Notes under the pieces: model-generated
Database searches by the model: none
What the model was told of the DNA's origin: nothing
The model's input: only the letters and a program-made list of their open reading frames with translations
Origin: Ruminococcus flavefaciens
GTDB taxonomy: Bacteria > Bacillota > Clostridia > Oscillospirales > Ruminococcaceae
Assembly (NCBI GenBank): GCA_015067005.1
Contig: SVNH01000004.1
Location: 124,001 to 188,000, forward strand
Reading direction: 5' to 3'
Length of the DNA stretch: 64,000 nucleotides
Part shown: positions 1 through 10,410 of the stretch, one piece after another
How the letters are laid out: each line of letters starts with the position of its first letter
Position numbering within the stretch: the first letter of the stretch is position 1
Program-made: the position numbers and the translations under genes

Positions 1-384
1 GGAAGTCTCAAAATGAAGGAGATAAGCTACATTCACTCCGAGGCATATGCCGCAGGCGAACTCAAGCACGGACCTATCAGCCTTATCGAAGACGGCATAC
101 TGGTAATCAGTATACTCACACAGCAGGATCTTTACGAAAAGACCATCAGTAACATGGTAGAGGTAAAAAGCCGCGGTGCGTCTCTCATGGGACTTACGAC
201 CTATGGTAATTACAGCATGGAAGATACTGCGGATTTCACAGTATACATTCCGCAGACAGATCCGCATTTTGCCGGAAGTCTTGCTGTTATACCGCTCCAG
301 CTTCTTGGATACTATGTATCAGTAGCAAAGGGTTATGACGTTGATAAGCCGAGAAATCTGGCAAAGAGCGTAACCGTTGAATAA
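1..384 (+). CDS. glmS: Glucosamine-fructose-6-phosphate aminotransferase, C-terminal part
   Basis: This is the 3' end of a gene that begins before the window. The frame is open from base 1 to the stop at 382-384. GlmS makes glucosamine-6-phosphate from fructose-6-phosphate and glutamine, the first step towards UDP-GlcNAc. The visible part is the second SIS (sugar isomerase) domain, with the family motifs SEAYAAGELKHGP and the C-terminal PRNLAKSVTVE, which carries the conserved lysine and ends as GlmS proteins do. A hairpin follows at once, so the gene ends its transcription unit. The family call rests on about 127 visible residues and is firm. The N-terminal glutaminase domain lies outside the window. 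Confidence 0.95.
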   Translation, partial: GSLKMKEISYIHSEAYAAGELKHGPISLIEDGILVISILTQQDLYEKTISNMVEVKSRGASLMGLTTYGNYSMEDTADFTVYIPQTDPHFAGSLAVIPLQLLGYYVSVAKGYDVDKPRNLAKSVTVE

Positions 385-389
385 AAAAC

Positions 390-427
390 AAGAGCGAACT
401 GAGGGAGGCTGACCAATGTTCGCTCTT
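390..427 (+). terminator. Terminator hairpin after glmS
   Basis: A perfect 10-bp stem, aagagcgaac (390-399) with gttcgctctt (418-427), starts six bases after the glmS stop. The T-tract is short (ttct), so termination may be leaky and the methyltransferase may be read through. Confidence 0.6.
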
Positions 428-449
428 TCTGTTGAAAGGATCAAATATT

Positions 450-1088
450 ATGAGTAATGAGATTAAATCTGTGACCGAACTCGGAAACCCGCGTAAGCCG
501 CAGGGAGAAGCTGGATTTGAAATGCTCAGCAGTATGAACGAGCACCACTCGGACGTGACAGACTGGGCACTTGGCTTCCTCGAACTGAATGACGATAACA
601 GCGTACTTGACATAGGCTGCGGCGGAGGTGCAACGCTTTCAAAAATCGCAGGCATGACTAAGTCCGGACATATCATGGGAGTTGACTACTCAGATGTCTC
701 AGTAAGAATGAGTAAGGATACAAATGCGGAAATGATAAGCACCGGAAGAATGGAAATAATCGAGGCTTCCGTTGAAAGCTTACCTCTTGATGACAACAGC
801 TTTGACCGTATAATTACAGTCGAGAGTTTTTATTTCTGGCCGGATCCGCAGAATAATCTGAAAGAAGTGTATCGTGTTCTGAAAAACAATGGAATATTCC
901 TGATAGTTGCGGACATAAACGGCGACGCAGATCTCAGCGAAGAGGATATGGACAATATCCGAAAATACTCGCTATACAACCCGAAAATCGCTGAATTCCG
1001 CAGTCTGCTTGAAGCAGCAGGATTCAGCAGCGTGAACATACATACAAAAGACGGTACAAGCTGGGTTTGCGCCGAGGGAAGGAAGTAA
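450..1088 (+). CDS. Class I SAM-dependent methyltransferase
   Basis: A 212-residue methyltransferase of the Methyltransf_11 / UbiE-like type. Motif I is VLDIGCGGGATLSKIA, followed by the acidic strand end MGVDYSD and the post-II region FDRIITVESFYFW, where the last strand is usually found. The start is the ATG at 450, because gaaagga lies 9 bases upstream; a TTG at 432 in the same frame overlaps that ribosome binding site and is less likely. The substrate cannot be read from sequence. It sits between the glmS terminator and a convergent radical SAM gene, so it is probably a single-gene unit or depends on read-through from glmS. Confidence 0.85.
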   Translation: MSNEIKSVTELGNPRKPQGEAGFEMLSSMNEHHSDVTDWALGFLELNDDNSVLDIGCGGGATLSKIAGMTKSGHIMGVDYSDVSVRMSKDTNAEMISTGRMEIIEASVESLPLDDNSFDRIITVESFYFWPDPQNNLKEVYRVLKNNGIFLIVADINGDADLSEEDMDNIRKYSLYNPKIAEFRSLLEAAGFSSVNIHTKDGTSWVCAEGRK

Positions 1089-1094
1089 CAGGAA

Positions 1095-2033
1095 TTACTT
1101 ACTGTAACACCTGCCCTGGTACGTATCAAGTTCAGCAAGGCGCTTATCAATACCGCCGAGTACAGAAATTTTGTCTTTGCTCCACATCGGAGCAATAAGC
1201 TTAGACTTATCGCCATCGCCTGTAATTCGCTCGATCACAGTCTCCGGCGGCAGCAATTCAAGCTGACGTACAACAATATCAATATACTCGTCTTTGCTCA
1301 GAAGCTCAATACCACCCTTGCTGTACATTTCAGCAAGCCTTGTACCGCGGATAACGTGAAGCATCTGGAGTTTCACCGCGTCAGGGGAGAGTGCAGCTGC
1401 CTGACGAACAGTTTCAAGCATCATATCTGCCGACTCACCCGGCAGACCGTTTATAATGTGAAGACAAACGCGTATACCGCGTTCTTTAAGTTTATGGTAT
1501 CCTTCGAGGAACTCGCTGTGTGTACAGCAGCGGTTGATAAGAGTTATAGTTTTATCATGTACAGTCTGCATACCGAGTTCTACTGTAAGAGCAGTACGGT
1601 GCGAGTAATATTCAAGCATATCGAGCATATCATCCGCAAGGCAATCACCGCGGGTGCCGACAGCTATACCGGAAATTTCCGGATAAGACAGGATATTATC
1701 CATTATCGTCCGAAGTGTATCAGGCGAGGTATAAGTATTGGTATTGGACTGTAAATATGCAGCGATCTTTGGTACATATCCCAATTTACCGTTTATTCTC
1801 CTGATCTCTGAATCAAGCTGCTGCAAAACGCTCAGTTCCGGACGTGTAAAATACCCGCTGCCCGCATCGCAGAAAATACATCCTCCTCTGCCTTTGCTTC
1901 CGTCAATATTCGGGCAGGTGAATCCGCAGTTCAGAACAGCTTTATATATCTTTTCGCCGAAATTCGAGCGATTATAGTAATTCAATGTATGGTATCGCTT
2001 ATTGTCGCACGAATATCTGAAAGGATTTTTCAT
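1095..2033 (-). CDS. TIGR01212-family radical SAM protein (YhcC-like)
   Basis: A 312-residue radical SAM enzyme. The N-terminus has the family's unusual cluster motif, CGFTCPNIDGSKGRGGCIFC, in which the cysteines are spaced more widely than in the standard CxxxCxxC. Later blocks fit the SAM barrel (GTRGDCL, ELGMQTVHD, HIINGLPGE). The start ATG has gaggtg seven bases upstream. The family is widespread in bacteria and has been linked to RNA modification, but the reaction here is not shown by the sequence. It converges on the methyltransferase, with six bases between the stops. Its promoter must lie in the 2034-2130 region. Confidence 0.88.
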   Translation of the reverse strand: MKNPFRYSCDNKRYHTLNYYNRSNFGEKIYKAVLNCGFTCPNIDGSKGRGGCIFCDAGSGYFTRPELSVLQQLDSEIRRINGKLGYVPKIAAYLQSNTNTYTSPDTLRTIMDNILSYPEISGIAVGTRGDCLADDMLDMLEYYSHRTALTVELGMQTVHDKTITLINRCCTHSEFLEGYHKLKERGIRVCLHIINGLPGESADMMLETVRQAAALSPDAVKLQMLHVIRGTRLAEMYSKGGIELLSKDEYIDIVVRQLELLPPETVIERITGDGDKSKLIAPMWSKDKISVLGGIDKRLAELDTYQGRCYSK

Positions 2034-2127
2034 ATCAACACCTCATTAGTATGTTATCACATATGCATGAAATTGTCAATAATTGAACATTTTTAAGCAA
2101 AATCGCAATTTATAGCCGGATTTAATG

Positions 2128-2362
2128 TTGACAAACAAAGCGGAATATGGTAAAATAAATATAGATATTGACAAATTATGAATTACCGCAGATAATTATT
2201 AGTCCGATACATAAAAACGTAAGATATTAGTTCGTATCAAAACGCTTGTCCTATCGTTTTTGTATAACGTGCACAATAATCAACGTACAAAAGTGCTACT
2301 ATTCACAATTTTGTTTTTTGCACAAAAACTTCTTTGACAAACTGTTGTTTTTGTGTTATAAT
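2128..2362 (+). promoter_or_regulatory. Three tandem sigma-A-type promoters upstream of minD
   Basis: Three elements with exact 17-bp spacers lie in the intergenic region: TTGACA 2128-2133 with TAAAAT 2151-2156; TTGACA 2168-2173 with GATAAT 2191-2196; and TTGACA 2334-2339 with TATAAT 2357-2362. The third is a perfect consensus and leaves a 5' leader of about 120 nt before minD. The 2034-2489 stretch holds no convincing coding region. Confidence 0.75.
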
Positions 2363-2489
2363 ATATTTTAGGTTAGTATTGAAGTGTTCGCAGCAGCGCT
2401 GTACTATCAATATCTTATACGATTTGCAGAATCCGGTGCCGTTCAGCAGCTATACTGCTCTGGCTTGCGGATATCGGAAAGGAAAAGAA

Positions 2490-3224
2490 ATGGCTAAAAT
2501 CATTGCAGTAACTTCAGGTAAAGGCGGAACCGGTAAGTCGACAGTCTGTGCAGGTCTCGGCTATACTCTCGCTAAGCAGGGACACAGAACTCTTATCATT
2601 GAGCTGGATTTCGGACTAAGATGTCTCGACATCATGTTCGGAATGGAAACAAGGATCGACCACGATCTCGGTGAAGTTCTTAACGGCAAGAAAACTGCAC
2701 TCGAAGCAGTAGCACAAGTACCAATGGCAAGCAATCTCAGCATTCTTTGCGCTCCTAAGACATTAACCCCGGTCGACGCAAAACAGATCGGTGAGATATG
2801 CCGTTCCGTAAAGAAATACTTTGAATACATAATCATTGATACTGGTGCCGGTATCAATTCGCACGTATTTGATATAGTTGAACAGTCAAACCTCATACTT
2901 GTTGTTTCAACACCGGATCAGGTTTGTATACGTGATGCAAGCCTTATGTCCGATGAATTCTACAACAGAGGTAACAAGAGTCAGCGACTTATAATAAATA
3001 AGGTAAGCAAAAAGGTTATCGGAAACGGTCTCGTCGCAAATCTTGATGAGATCATTGATAAGGTAGGAATCCAGCTTATCGGCGTTATTCCTGATGACTT
3101 CAAGATGACAGTTGCTACCGGCAAGGGTAATCCTATCCCTACTGATTCTGAAGCGCTCAAGGCGTTTGATGCAATAGCTAAAAGACTCGGCGGCGAATTC
3201 GTACCGCTTACATTCAATAACTAA
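2490..3224 (+). CDS. minD: MinD/ParA-family ATPase, probable septum site-determining protein
   Basis: A 244-residue deviant Walker-A ATPase. The P-loop is KGGTGKST near residue 11, switch I is LDFGLRCLD, and the Walker-B region is YIIIDTGAG. MinD binds membrane as an ATP dimer and, with MinC, blocks septation away from midcell. The start is the ATG at 2490 with ggaaaggaaaag just upstream; the longer open frame to 2334 begins inside the promoter and is rejected. The C-terminus, KRLGGEFVPLTFNN, contains a short helix but not an obvious long amphipathic tail. minC and minE are absent here, but mgsA follows directly, as in the clostridial min-rodA-mgsA neighbourhood. Confidence 0.85.
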   Translation: MAKIIAVTSGKGGTGKSTVCAGLGYTLAKQGHRTLIIELDFGLRCLDIMFGMETRIDHDLGEVLNGKKTALEAVAQVPMASNLSILCAPKTLTPVDAKQIGEICRSVKKYFEYIIIDTGAGINSHVFDIVEQSNLILVVSTPDQVCIRDASLMSDEFYNRGNKSQRLIINKVSKKVIGNGLVANLDEIIDKVGIQLIGVIPDDFKMTVATGKGNPIPTDSEALKAFDAIAKRLGGEFVPLTFNN

Positions 3225-3324
3225 GATACAGAAAATCATTATAGATACTAAAAGCATTGGTCTGCATACTCAAAGTTCATAATACAGAAAAATAAGTACC
3301 GAGACGGGGAAAGGAATGTAATTT

Positions 3325-3726
3325 ATGAAGATTGCAATCATTGCACACGACGCAAAAAAAGAACTCATGGTTCAGTTTTGCAGTGCTTACTGTGGAATTC
3401 TTTCAAAGCATACTCTTATAGCTACAAATACAACAGGAAAACAAGTCAGCGAAGCAACAGGTCTCCCCATAAAGAGATACCTCAGCGGACAGGGCGGAGC
3501 AGAACAGATACTTGCTCTTCTTTCCTGCAACGAAGTAGACGTACTTCTCTTCTTCAGAGATCCTATCAATCCCAAGGCAACTGATGTTCACGGCATGAAT
3601 CTACTCAGATTGTGCGATGTTCATAACGTGCCGGTAGCCACAAATATTGCCACAGCAGAAGCACTCATCCTTGCTCTCGAACGCGGTGATCTTGACTGGC
3701 GTGAGGTTGGAACTCCAAGTATCTGA
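3325..3726 (+). CDS. mgsA: Methylglyoxal synthase
   Basis: A 133-residue protein of full family length. It converts dihydroxyacetone phosphate to methylglyoxal and phosphate, the glycolytic bypass that relieves sugar-phosphate build-up when phosphate is short. Family blocks are IAHDAKK at the N-terminus, TNTTGK (phosphate binding), LSGQGGAEQI, and FFRDPINPKATDVHG, which includes catalytic aspartate candidates and the HG pair. It follows minD by 100 bases, with no clear promoter between, so the two are probably co-transcribed. A strong terminator follows. Confidence 0.97.
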   Translation: MKIAIIAHDAKKELMVQFCSAYCGILSKHTLIATNTTGKQVSEATGLPIKRYLSGQGGAEQILALLSCNEVDVLLFFRDPINPKATDVHGMNLLRLCDVHNVPVATNIATAEALILALERGDLDWREVGTPSI

Positions 3727-3732
3727 TCTATC

Positions 3733-3759
3733 AATTGTCCCTTTTAAGGGACAATTTTT
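3733..3759 (+). terminator. Terminator after mgsA
   Basis: The stem aattgtccctt / aagggacaatt (3733-3743 with 3746-3756) is followed directly by a T-run ending at 3759. It is a canonical intrinsic terminator. It also stands upstream of hisS, which has no obvious promoter of its own. Confidence 0.9.
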
Positions 3760-3763
3760 CATG

Positions 3764-3813
3764 TAATGAGTGAAAGAGCTCCTTTCTTTCATTACCTATA
3801 AATTAATGAAAGG
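3764..3813 (+). promoter_or_regulatory. Possible switching leader of hisS (two mutually exclusive hairpins)
   Basis: Hairpin 1 pairs taatga (3764-3769) and gaaag (3772-3776) with ctttc (3782-3786) and tcatta (3789-3794). Hairpin 2 pairs ctttcatta (3786-3794) with taatgaaag (3804-3812) and buries the aaagg that serves as the hisS ribosome binding site. They share 3786-3794, so only one can form. Pairings were read by eye; function is inferred. Confidence 0.4.
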
Positions 3814-3823
3814 CTGAAAATTT

Positions 3824-5158
3824 ATGGCTATAAATATCAAGCGCCCTAACGGCACAGAAGATGTACTTCCAAGAGACATCCACAAATGGCACACGGTAGA
3901 AAAGATCGCTCGTGAAACTGCTGAAAGCTTTGGATTCGGAGAACTTCGTTTTCCTACTTTCGAGAATACTGATCTGTTTCTGCGTTCTGTCGGTGAAACT
4001 ACCGATGTTGTTCAGAAGGAAATGTACACCGTTATGGCAAAGGAGACAAAGTTCACTCTGCGCCCCGAAGGAACTGCCGGCGCTATACGCGCAATGCTCC
4101 AGAACGGGCTGCTTAATGAGGCACTTCCTCAGCGTATATTCTACATCATCTCGTGCTTCCGTCATGAGAGACCTCAGGCAGGAAGACTTCGTGAGTTCCA
4201 CCAGTTCGGACTCGAAATGGCAGGAAGTCCGTCTCCGGCAGCAGATGCAGAGGTAATTTCTCTTGCTAAAAAAATTCTCGATCGCCTTGAATTAAAAAAT
4301 ATCGAACTTCACATAAACTCAATCGGATGTCCGGCTTGCCGTGCAAAGTATCATGAAGCTCTGAGAGCATACTTCGAGCCACATAAGGACGAACTCTGCG
4401 ACACCTGCAAGGAGCGCCTCGCCAAGAATCCGATGCGTCTACTTGATTGTAAGAGCCCGGAGGATCGTGAGATAGCCAAGGATGCACCGGTTATTCTCGA
4501 TTATCTCTGCGATGAGTGTTCGGATCACTTTGAAAAATTAAAGAGATACCTCGATAATGCAGGCATCGACTATACTATTGATCCGAAGATAGTACGTGGA
4601 CTTGACTATTACACAAAGACAGTTTTTGAGTTCATCACCACAGAAATCGGCGCGCAGGGAACAGTCTGCGGCGGCGGACGCTATGACGGTCTTATAGAGC
4701 AGCTTGGCGGACAGCATACTCCGGCACTTGGATTTGGTATGGGACTTGAACGTCTTCTTCTTGTAATGGATAAGCAGAACTGCGATTATCTCGCACCTAA
4801 AAAATGTGATATTTACTTCGCAACTATGGGTGACGAAGCGCTCGAAAAAGCAATGTCACTTACAGCGCAGCTTCGTGAATACGGCTATTTTGCTGAGTAT
4901 GACTTAATGGGACGCGGTCTCAAGGCTCAGATGAAATACGCTAATAAGATCGGTGCAGCGTTTACAATGGTACTTGGCGACAACGAACTTGCAGACGGTA
5001 AAGCAAAGCTTAAAGAAATGGAAAGCGGCGAAGAAACTGTGATCAATCTTGACGATAAGTTTGAAGCCACTTTTGAGGAAATATATTTCAATAAAATGCT
5101 CGATGGCATCGACGATGAAAATGGTTCATTGTTCGCATTTACAGGGGAGGATAAATAA
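3824..5158 (+). CDS. hisS: Histidyl-tRNA synthetase
   Basis: A 444-residue class II aminoacyl-tRNA synthetase that charges tRNA-His. Motif 2 is the region CFRHERPQAGRLREFHQFG and the histidine-specific motif is RGLDYYTKTVFEF. Motif 3 is near FGMGLERLLL, followed by the anticodon-binding domain with a glycine-rich segment near GRGLKAQMKYANKIGA. The length is slightly longer than the usual ~420, because of the 20-residue acidic tail. aspS starts one base after the stop codon, so the two synthetase genes are co-transcribed, an arrangement common in Firmicutes. No T-box motif is visible upstream. Confidence 0.98.
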   Translation: MAINIKRPNGTEDVLPRDIHKWHTVEKIARETAESFGFGELRFPTFENTDLFLRSVGETTDVVQKEMYTVMAKETKFTLRPEGTAGAIRAMLQNGLLNEALPQRIFYIISCFRHERPQAGRLREFHQFGLEMAGSPSPAADAEVISLAKKILDRLELKNIELHINSIGCPACRAKYHEALRAYFEPHKDELCDTCKERLAKNPMRLLDCKSPEDREIAKDAPVILDYLCDECSDHFEKLKRYLDNAGIDYTIDPKIVRGLDYYTKTVFEFITTEIGAQGTVCGGGRYDGLIEQLGGQHTPALGFGMGLERLLLVMDKQNCDYLAPKKCDIYFATMGDEALEKAMSLTAQLREYGYFAEYDLMGRGLKAQMKYANKIGAAFTMVLGDNELADGKAKLKEMESGEETVINLDDKFEATFEEIYFNKMLDGIDDENGSLFAFTGEDK

Positions 5159-5159
5159 A

Positions 5160-6935
5160 ATGGCAGACAGCATGAAAGGTTTAAAAAGAACACATTACTG
5201 CGGTGAAGTTACCGAAATCGGTGCAGAGGTAGTAGTAGGCGGCTTCGTAGAAAGAGTAAGAAACAAGGGCGGCGTAGTGTTTATCGTCCTCAGAGACAGG
5301 ACCGGCGTTGTACAGCTTCTTTTCAACGATGAAACAGACCGTGAACTGTTTGACAAAGCTGCTTCATGCCGCAGCGAATATATACTTATGGCAAAAGGTC
5401 AGGTACGTGAGCGCGAAAGCAAGAACGATAAACTCAAAACCGGAAACGTTGAAATATTCGTTACCGATCTCAGGATCCTTGCAAAAGCTCAGACAACACC
5501 ATTTGAGATCGTGAATGATACAAAAGCTAACGAAGAGATACGTCTCAAATACCGCTATCTTGACCTCAGAAGAGCCCCTCTCCAGCAGAACATCATCATG
5601 CGTCACCAGATCGCAAAGGTAACGCGCGATTACTTCTACGAGAACGGATTCCTCGAGATCGAAACTCCAATGATGATGAAATCAACTCCGGAAGGCGCAA
5701 GAGACTATCTCATTCCTTCAAGAGTACATCAGGGAAAATTCTATGCACTTCCGCAGTCACCTCAGATCTACAAGCAGCTTCTCATGGTCGCTGGATATGA
5801 TAAGTACATACAGCTTGCACGCTGCTTCCGCGACGAGGATCTTCGTGCTGACCGTCAGCCGGAATTCACACAGATCGACCTTGAAATGTCATTCGTAGAT
5901 TCAGAAGATATTCAGGAATGTGTTGAAGGCTTCATCAAGAGAGTTTTCAAAGAAGTGCTTGATGTTGAGATTCAGACCCCTCTTACAAGACTAACTTTTG
6001 CTGACGCTATGAACCGTTACGGTTCAGACAAGCCTGATACACGTTTCGGATTTGAAATACAGGATATAACTGAAGCCGTTAAGGATATTGATTTCTCAGT
6101 ATTCAAGGGAGCAGTCGAAGAAGGCGGCACTGTACGCGCTATCAATGTCAAGAATGGTGCGGCTACATATACCCGCAAGGAAATCGACAAACTCGTTGAA
6201 CACGCAAAAGGTATAGGTGCAAAGGGACTTGCTTACATCCGCTGGGCAGATGAGCCAAACTGCTCATTCAAGAAGTTCCTTGGTGAAGGCGACCTTGAAA
6301 AGATCTGTGCAGCTGTTGACGCTAAGGAAGGTGACCTTGTACTCATCTGTGCTGACAAGACTAAGACCGTACTCACAACATTAGGTGCGCTCAGACTTAT
6401 CTGTGCTAAGCGTCTTGACGTAATTCCCGAGGACAAGTACAATTTCCTCTGGATCACAGAAATGCCATTCTTCGAGTACGACGAAGAGCATAACACATGG
6501 GTAGCAGCACATCATCCATTCACAATGCCTATGGAAGAGTGTCTTGATTACCTCGATACTTGTCCGGCAAATGTTCGTGCAAAAGCATGGGATCTTGTGC
6601 TTAATGGTACAGAATTATCAAGTGGTTCTATGCGTATAACTGACTATGAGCTTCAGCAGAGGATGTTTGAAGCGCTCGGTATGACTGATGAAGAGATAGA
6701 AGCAAAATTCGGATTCCTTGTTGATGCTTACCGTTACGGTGCGCCACCTCACGGCGGTATGGGTATCGGTCTCGACAGACTTGCTATGATAATGTGCAAG
6801 GCTGAAAGTCTTCGTGACGTAACTGCGTTCCCGAAGGTTCAGAACGCAAGTGAACTTATGTCTGAGTGTCCTTCATTCGTTGACGATGAAAGCCTTAATG
6901 TTCTTGGAATAAGTGTAAACAAAGCCGATGAGTAA
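5160..6935 (+). CDS. aspS: Aspartyl-tRNA synthetase
   Basis: A 591-residue bacterial-type AspRS. In order: an N-terminal OB-fold anticodon-binding domain (VGGFVERVRNKGGVVFIVLRD), the class II core with motif 2 (RCFRDEDLRADRQPEFTQID), the inserted GAD domain about residues 285-420, and motif 3 (GIGLDRLAMIM). The start is the ATG at 5160 with ggggagg nine bases upstream; an in-frame upstream start at 5049 lies inside hisS and is rejected. Whether it charges only Asp or also Asn depends on the presence of GatCAB elsewhere, which cannot be seen. The NUDIX gene overlaps its 3' end by eight bases. Confidence 0.98.
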   Translation: MADSMKGLKRTHYCGEVTEIGAEVVVGGFVERVRNKGGVVFIVLRDRTGVVQLLFNDETDRELFDKAASCRSEYILMAKGQVRERESKNDKLKTGNVEIFVTDLRILAKAQTTPFEIVNDTKANEEIRLKYRYLDLRRAPLQQNIIMRHQIAKVTRDYFYENGFLEIETPMMMKSTPEGARDYLIPSRVHQGKFYALPQSPQIYKQLLMVAGYDKYIQLARCFRDEDLRADRQPEFTQIDLEMSFVDSEDIQECVEGFIKRVFKEVLDVEIQTPLTRLTFADAMNRYGSDKPDTRFGFEIQDITEAVKDIDFSVFKGAVEEGGTVRAINVKNGAATYTRKEIDKLVEHAKGIGAKGLAYIRWADEPNCSFKKFLGEGDLEKICAAVDAKEGDLVLICADKTKTVLTTLGALRLICAKRLDVIPEDKYNFLWITEMPFFEYDEEHNTWVAAHHPFTMPMEECLDYLDTCPANVRAKAWDLVLNGTELSSGSMRITDYELQQRMFEALGMTDEEIEAKFGFLVDAYRYGAPPHGGMGIGLDRLAMIMCKAESLRDVTAFPKVQNASELMSECPSFVDDESLNVLGISVNKADE

Positions 6936-7386
6936 TCGTTATTACGCAGTTTGCGGTATACTCGAAATTGACGGGAAGATCCTGTTCGTCCGCCATACTT
7001 ATGGACAGGCAAAAAACAGGATACTTATCCCCGGCGGATATGTTAAAGAGGACGAACTCCCCACACAGGCTGTAAAAAGAGAATTCTTCGAGGAAACTTC
7101 AGTAAATGCGGAAGCGGATTCGATATTTTCGATACAGTTCAAGCGTGATCAGTGGTGTGTAGTCTTCACATTGAAATACATATCCGGAGAACCTGTATCA
7201 GACGGCTACGAAAACAGTGAAGTTCTGCTTTTAACGCCAAAAGAAGCAGTCCAGAGACCTGATATAACAAATATGAGCCGTGCGATACTTAACGCATATA
7301 TCGCTGAAAGAGATAATATACTGAAAAAAGGCGAATATCGTTCAATTTCACTTAAACAGGGCGAATATGAGATATTCGGAGTATAA
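6928..7386 (+). CDS. NUDIX hydrolase
   Basis: A 152-residue NUDIX protein. The NUDIX box runs from GGYVKEDE to REFFEETSV and has the GX5EX7REUXEEXGU pattern, except that Ser replaces the second-last Gly. The family hydrolyses nucleoside diphosphates linked to another group, using Mg2+ held by the box glutamates. The substrate cannot be told. The gene overlaps aspS by eight bases (ATGAGTAA) and is presumably translationally coupled, making it the last gene of the hisS-aspS unit. Confidence 0.9.
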   Translation: MSNRYYAVCGILEIDGKILFVRHTYGQAKNRILIPGGYVKEDELPTQAVKREFFEETSVNAEADSIFSIQFKRDQWCVVFTLKYISGEPVSDGYENSEVLLLTPKEAVQRPDITNMSRAILNAYIAERDNILKKGEYRSISLKQGEYEIFGV

Positions 7387-7424
7387 TCCTATGCTAAAAT
7401 GGAATAAGTTTCTGACTGTTTCAC

Positions 7425-7453
7425 TTGACAGCATAGATCGTTTGTGGTATAAT
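7425..7453 (+). promoter_or_regulatory. Consensus promoter that reads into a terminator
   Basis: TTGACA (7425-7430), a 17-bp spacer and TATAAT (7448-7453). Transcription would begin near 7460 and meet the hairpin at 7478-7518, so the predicted product is only about 59 nt. Confidence 0.75.
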
Positions 7454-7459
7454 AACAAC

Positions 7460-7518
7460 GTGAGTTAAATATTTTTAATGGGAGCTGTCTGAAGGGATCG
7501 CTCCCATTCTGTTTTTTT
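7460..7518 (+). ncRNA. Putative ~59-nt transcript upstream of the V-ATPase operon
   Basis: This stretch lies between a perfect promoter and an intrinsic terminator and holds no usable reading frame. Its 3' half is the terminator stem atgggagc / gctcccat (7478-7485 with 7500-7507), followed by tctgttttttt. It could be a small RNA or an attenuated leader. The existence of the transcript is inferred from the signals only. Confidence 0.4.
7478..7518 (+). terminator. Intrinsic terminator before the V-ATPase promoter
   Basis: An 8-bp stem (7478-7485 with 7500-7507) is followed by a run of seven T (7512-7518). It may end both the NUDIX transcript and the short transcript starting near 7460. Confidence 0.85.
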
Positions 7519-7531
7519 GTCACACGAAGTA

Positions 7532-7560
7532 TTGACAAATTGCAAATAGTGTTCTATAAT
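7532..7560 (+). promoter_or_regulatory. Promoter of the V-type ATPase operon
   Basis: TTGACA (7532-7537), a 17-bp spacer and TATAAT (7555-7560), a perfect sigma-A consensus. The leader of about 45 nt contains a small hairpin, aatgac/gtcatt (7576-7581 with 7587-7592), before the aaggaggga ribosome binding site. Confidence 0.85.
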
Positions 7561-7611
7561 AATATCAGCTCACATAATGACTGATGGTCATTTTTGTAAA
7601 GGAGGGAGAAT

Positions 7612-7920
7612 ATGGCATCCGAAGCTATAAAAAGAATTCTCGAAGCCGAAAGTGAAGTGAATAAAAAAAATGCTGAAGCGCGTAAGCGTAAGGACGAGAT
7701 AATCAATAATGCTGTCGGAAATTCAGCACACATCATTCAGAAAAAGATCGGTGAAGCTAATGCCGAATCCGATCGCCAAAGAATAGAATATGATAAGATG
7801 TTAGCTTCACACAGGGAAAAAGCAGAGGCTGAACTCGAAAAAGATCTCGAAAATCTCAAAGACATTTCTGAGAAGAATATGTCCCGAACAATTGACGAGA
7901 TAATCAACAGTATATTCTGA
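7612..7920 (+). CDS. ntpF: V-type ATPase peripheral-stalk subunit (NtpF / subunit G-H type)
   Basis: A 102-residue, highly charged, almost wholly helical protein rich in Lys, Glu and Ala, without a membrane segment. It matches the coiled-coil stalk subunit that pairs with subunit E in bacterial V/A-ATPases. Sequence identity in this family is low, so the call rests on size, composition and position as first gene of the cluster, which then follows the order F-I-K-E-C-G-A-B-D of the Enterococcus hirae ntp operon. The ATG at 7612 follows a strong aaggaggga. Confidence 0.8.
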   Translation: MASEAIKRILEAESEVNKKNAEARKRKDEIINNAVGNSAHIIQKKIGEANAESDRQRIEYDKMLASHREKAEAELEKDLENLKDISEKNMSRTIDEIINSIF

Positions 7921-7952
7921 ACGAGAACAGAATAAGGAGTGTGATATAATAT

Positions 7953-10392
<2,440 letters not shown>

Positions 10393-10410
10393 TAAGAACG
10401 GAGGAATATA

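Noticed and set aside
2334-2489. N-terminal extension of MinD
   Set aside because: The extra 52 codons begin within the promoter, lack a ribosome binding site and do not resemble MinD.
3733-3823. A T-box riboswitch before hisS
   Set aside because: The leader is too short and lacks the T-box sequence and specifier stem.
5049-5159. N-terminal extension of AspRS
   Set aside because: It lies inside hisS, and the ATG at 5160 has a strong ribosome binding site and the normal AspRS N-terminus.
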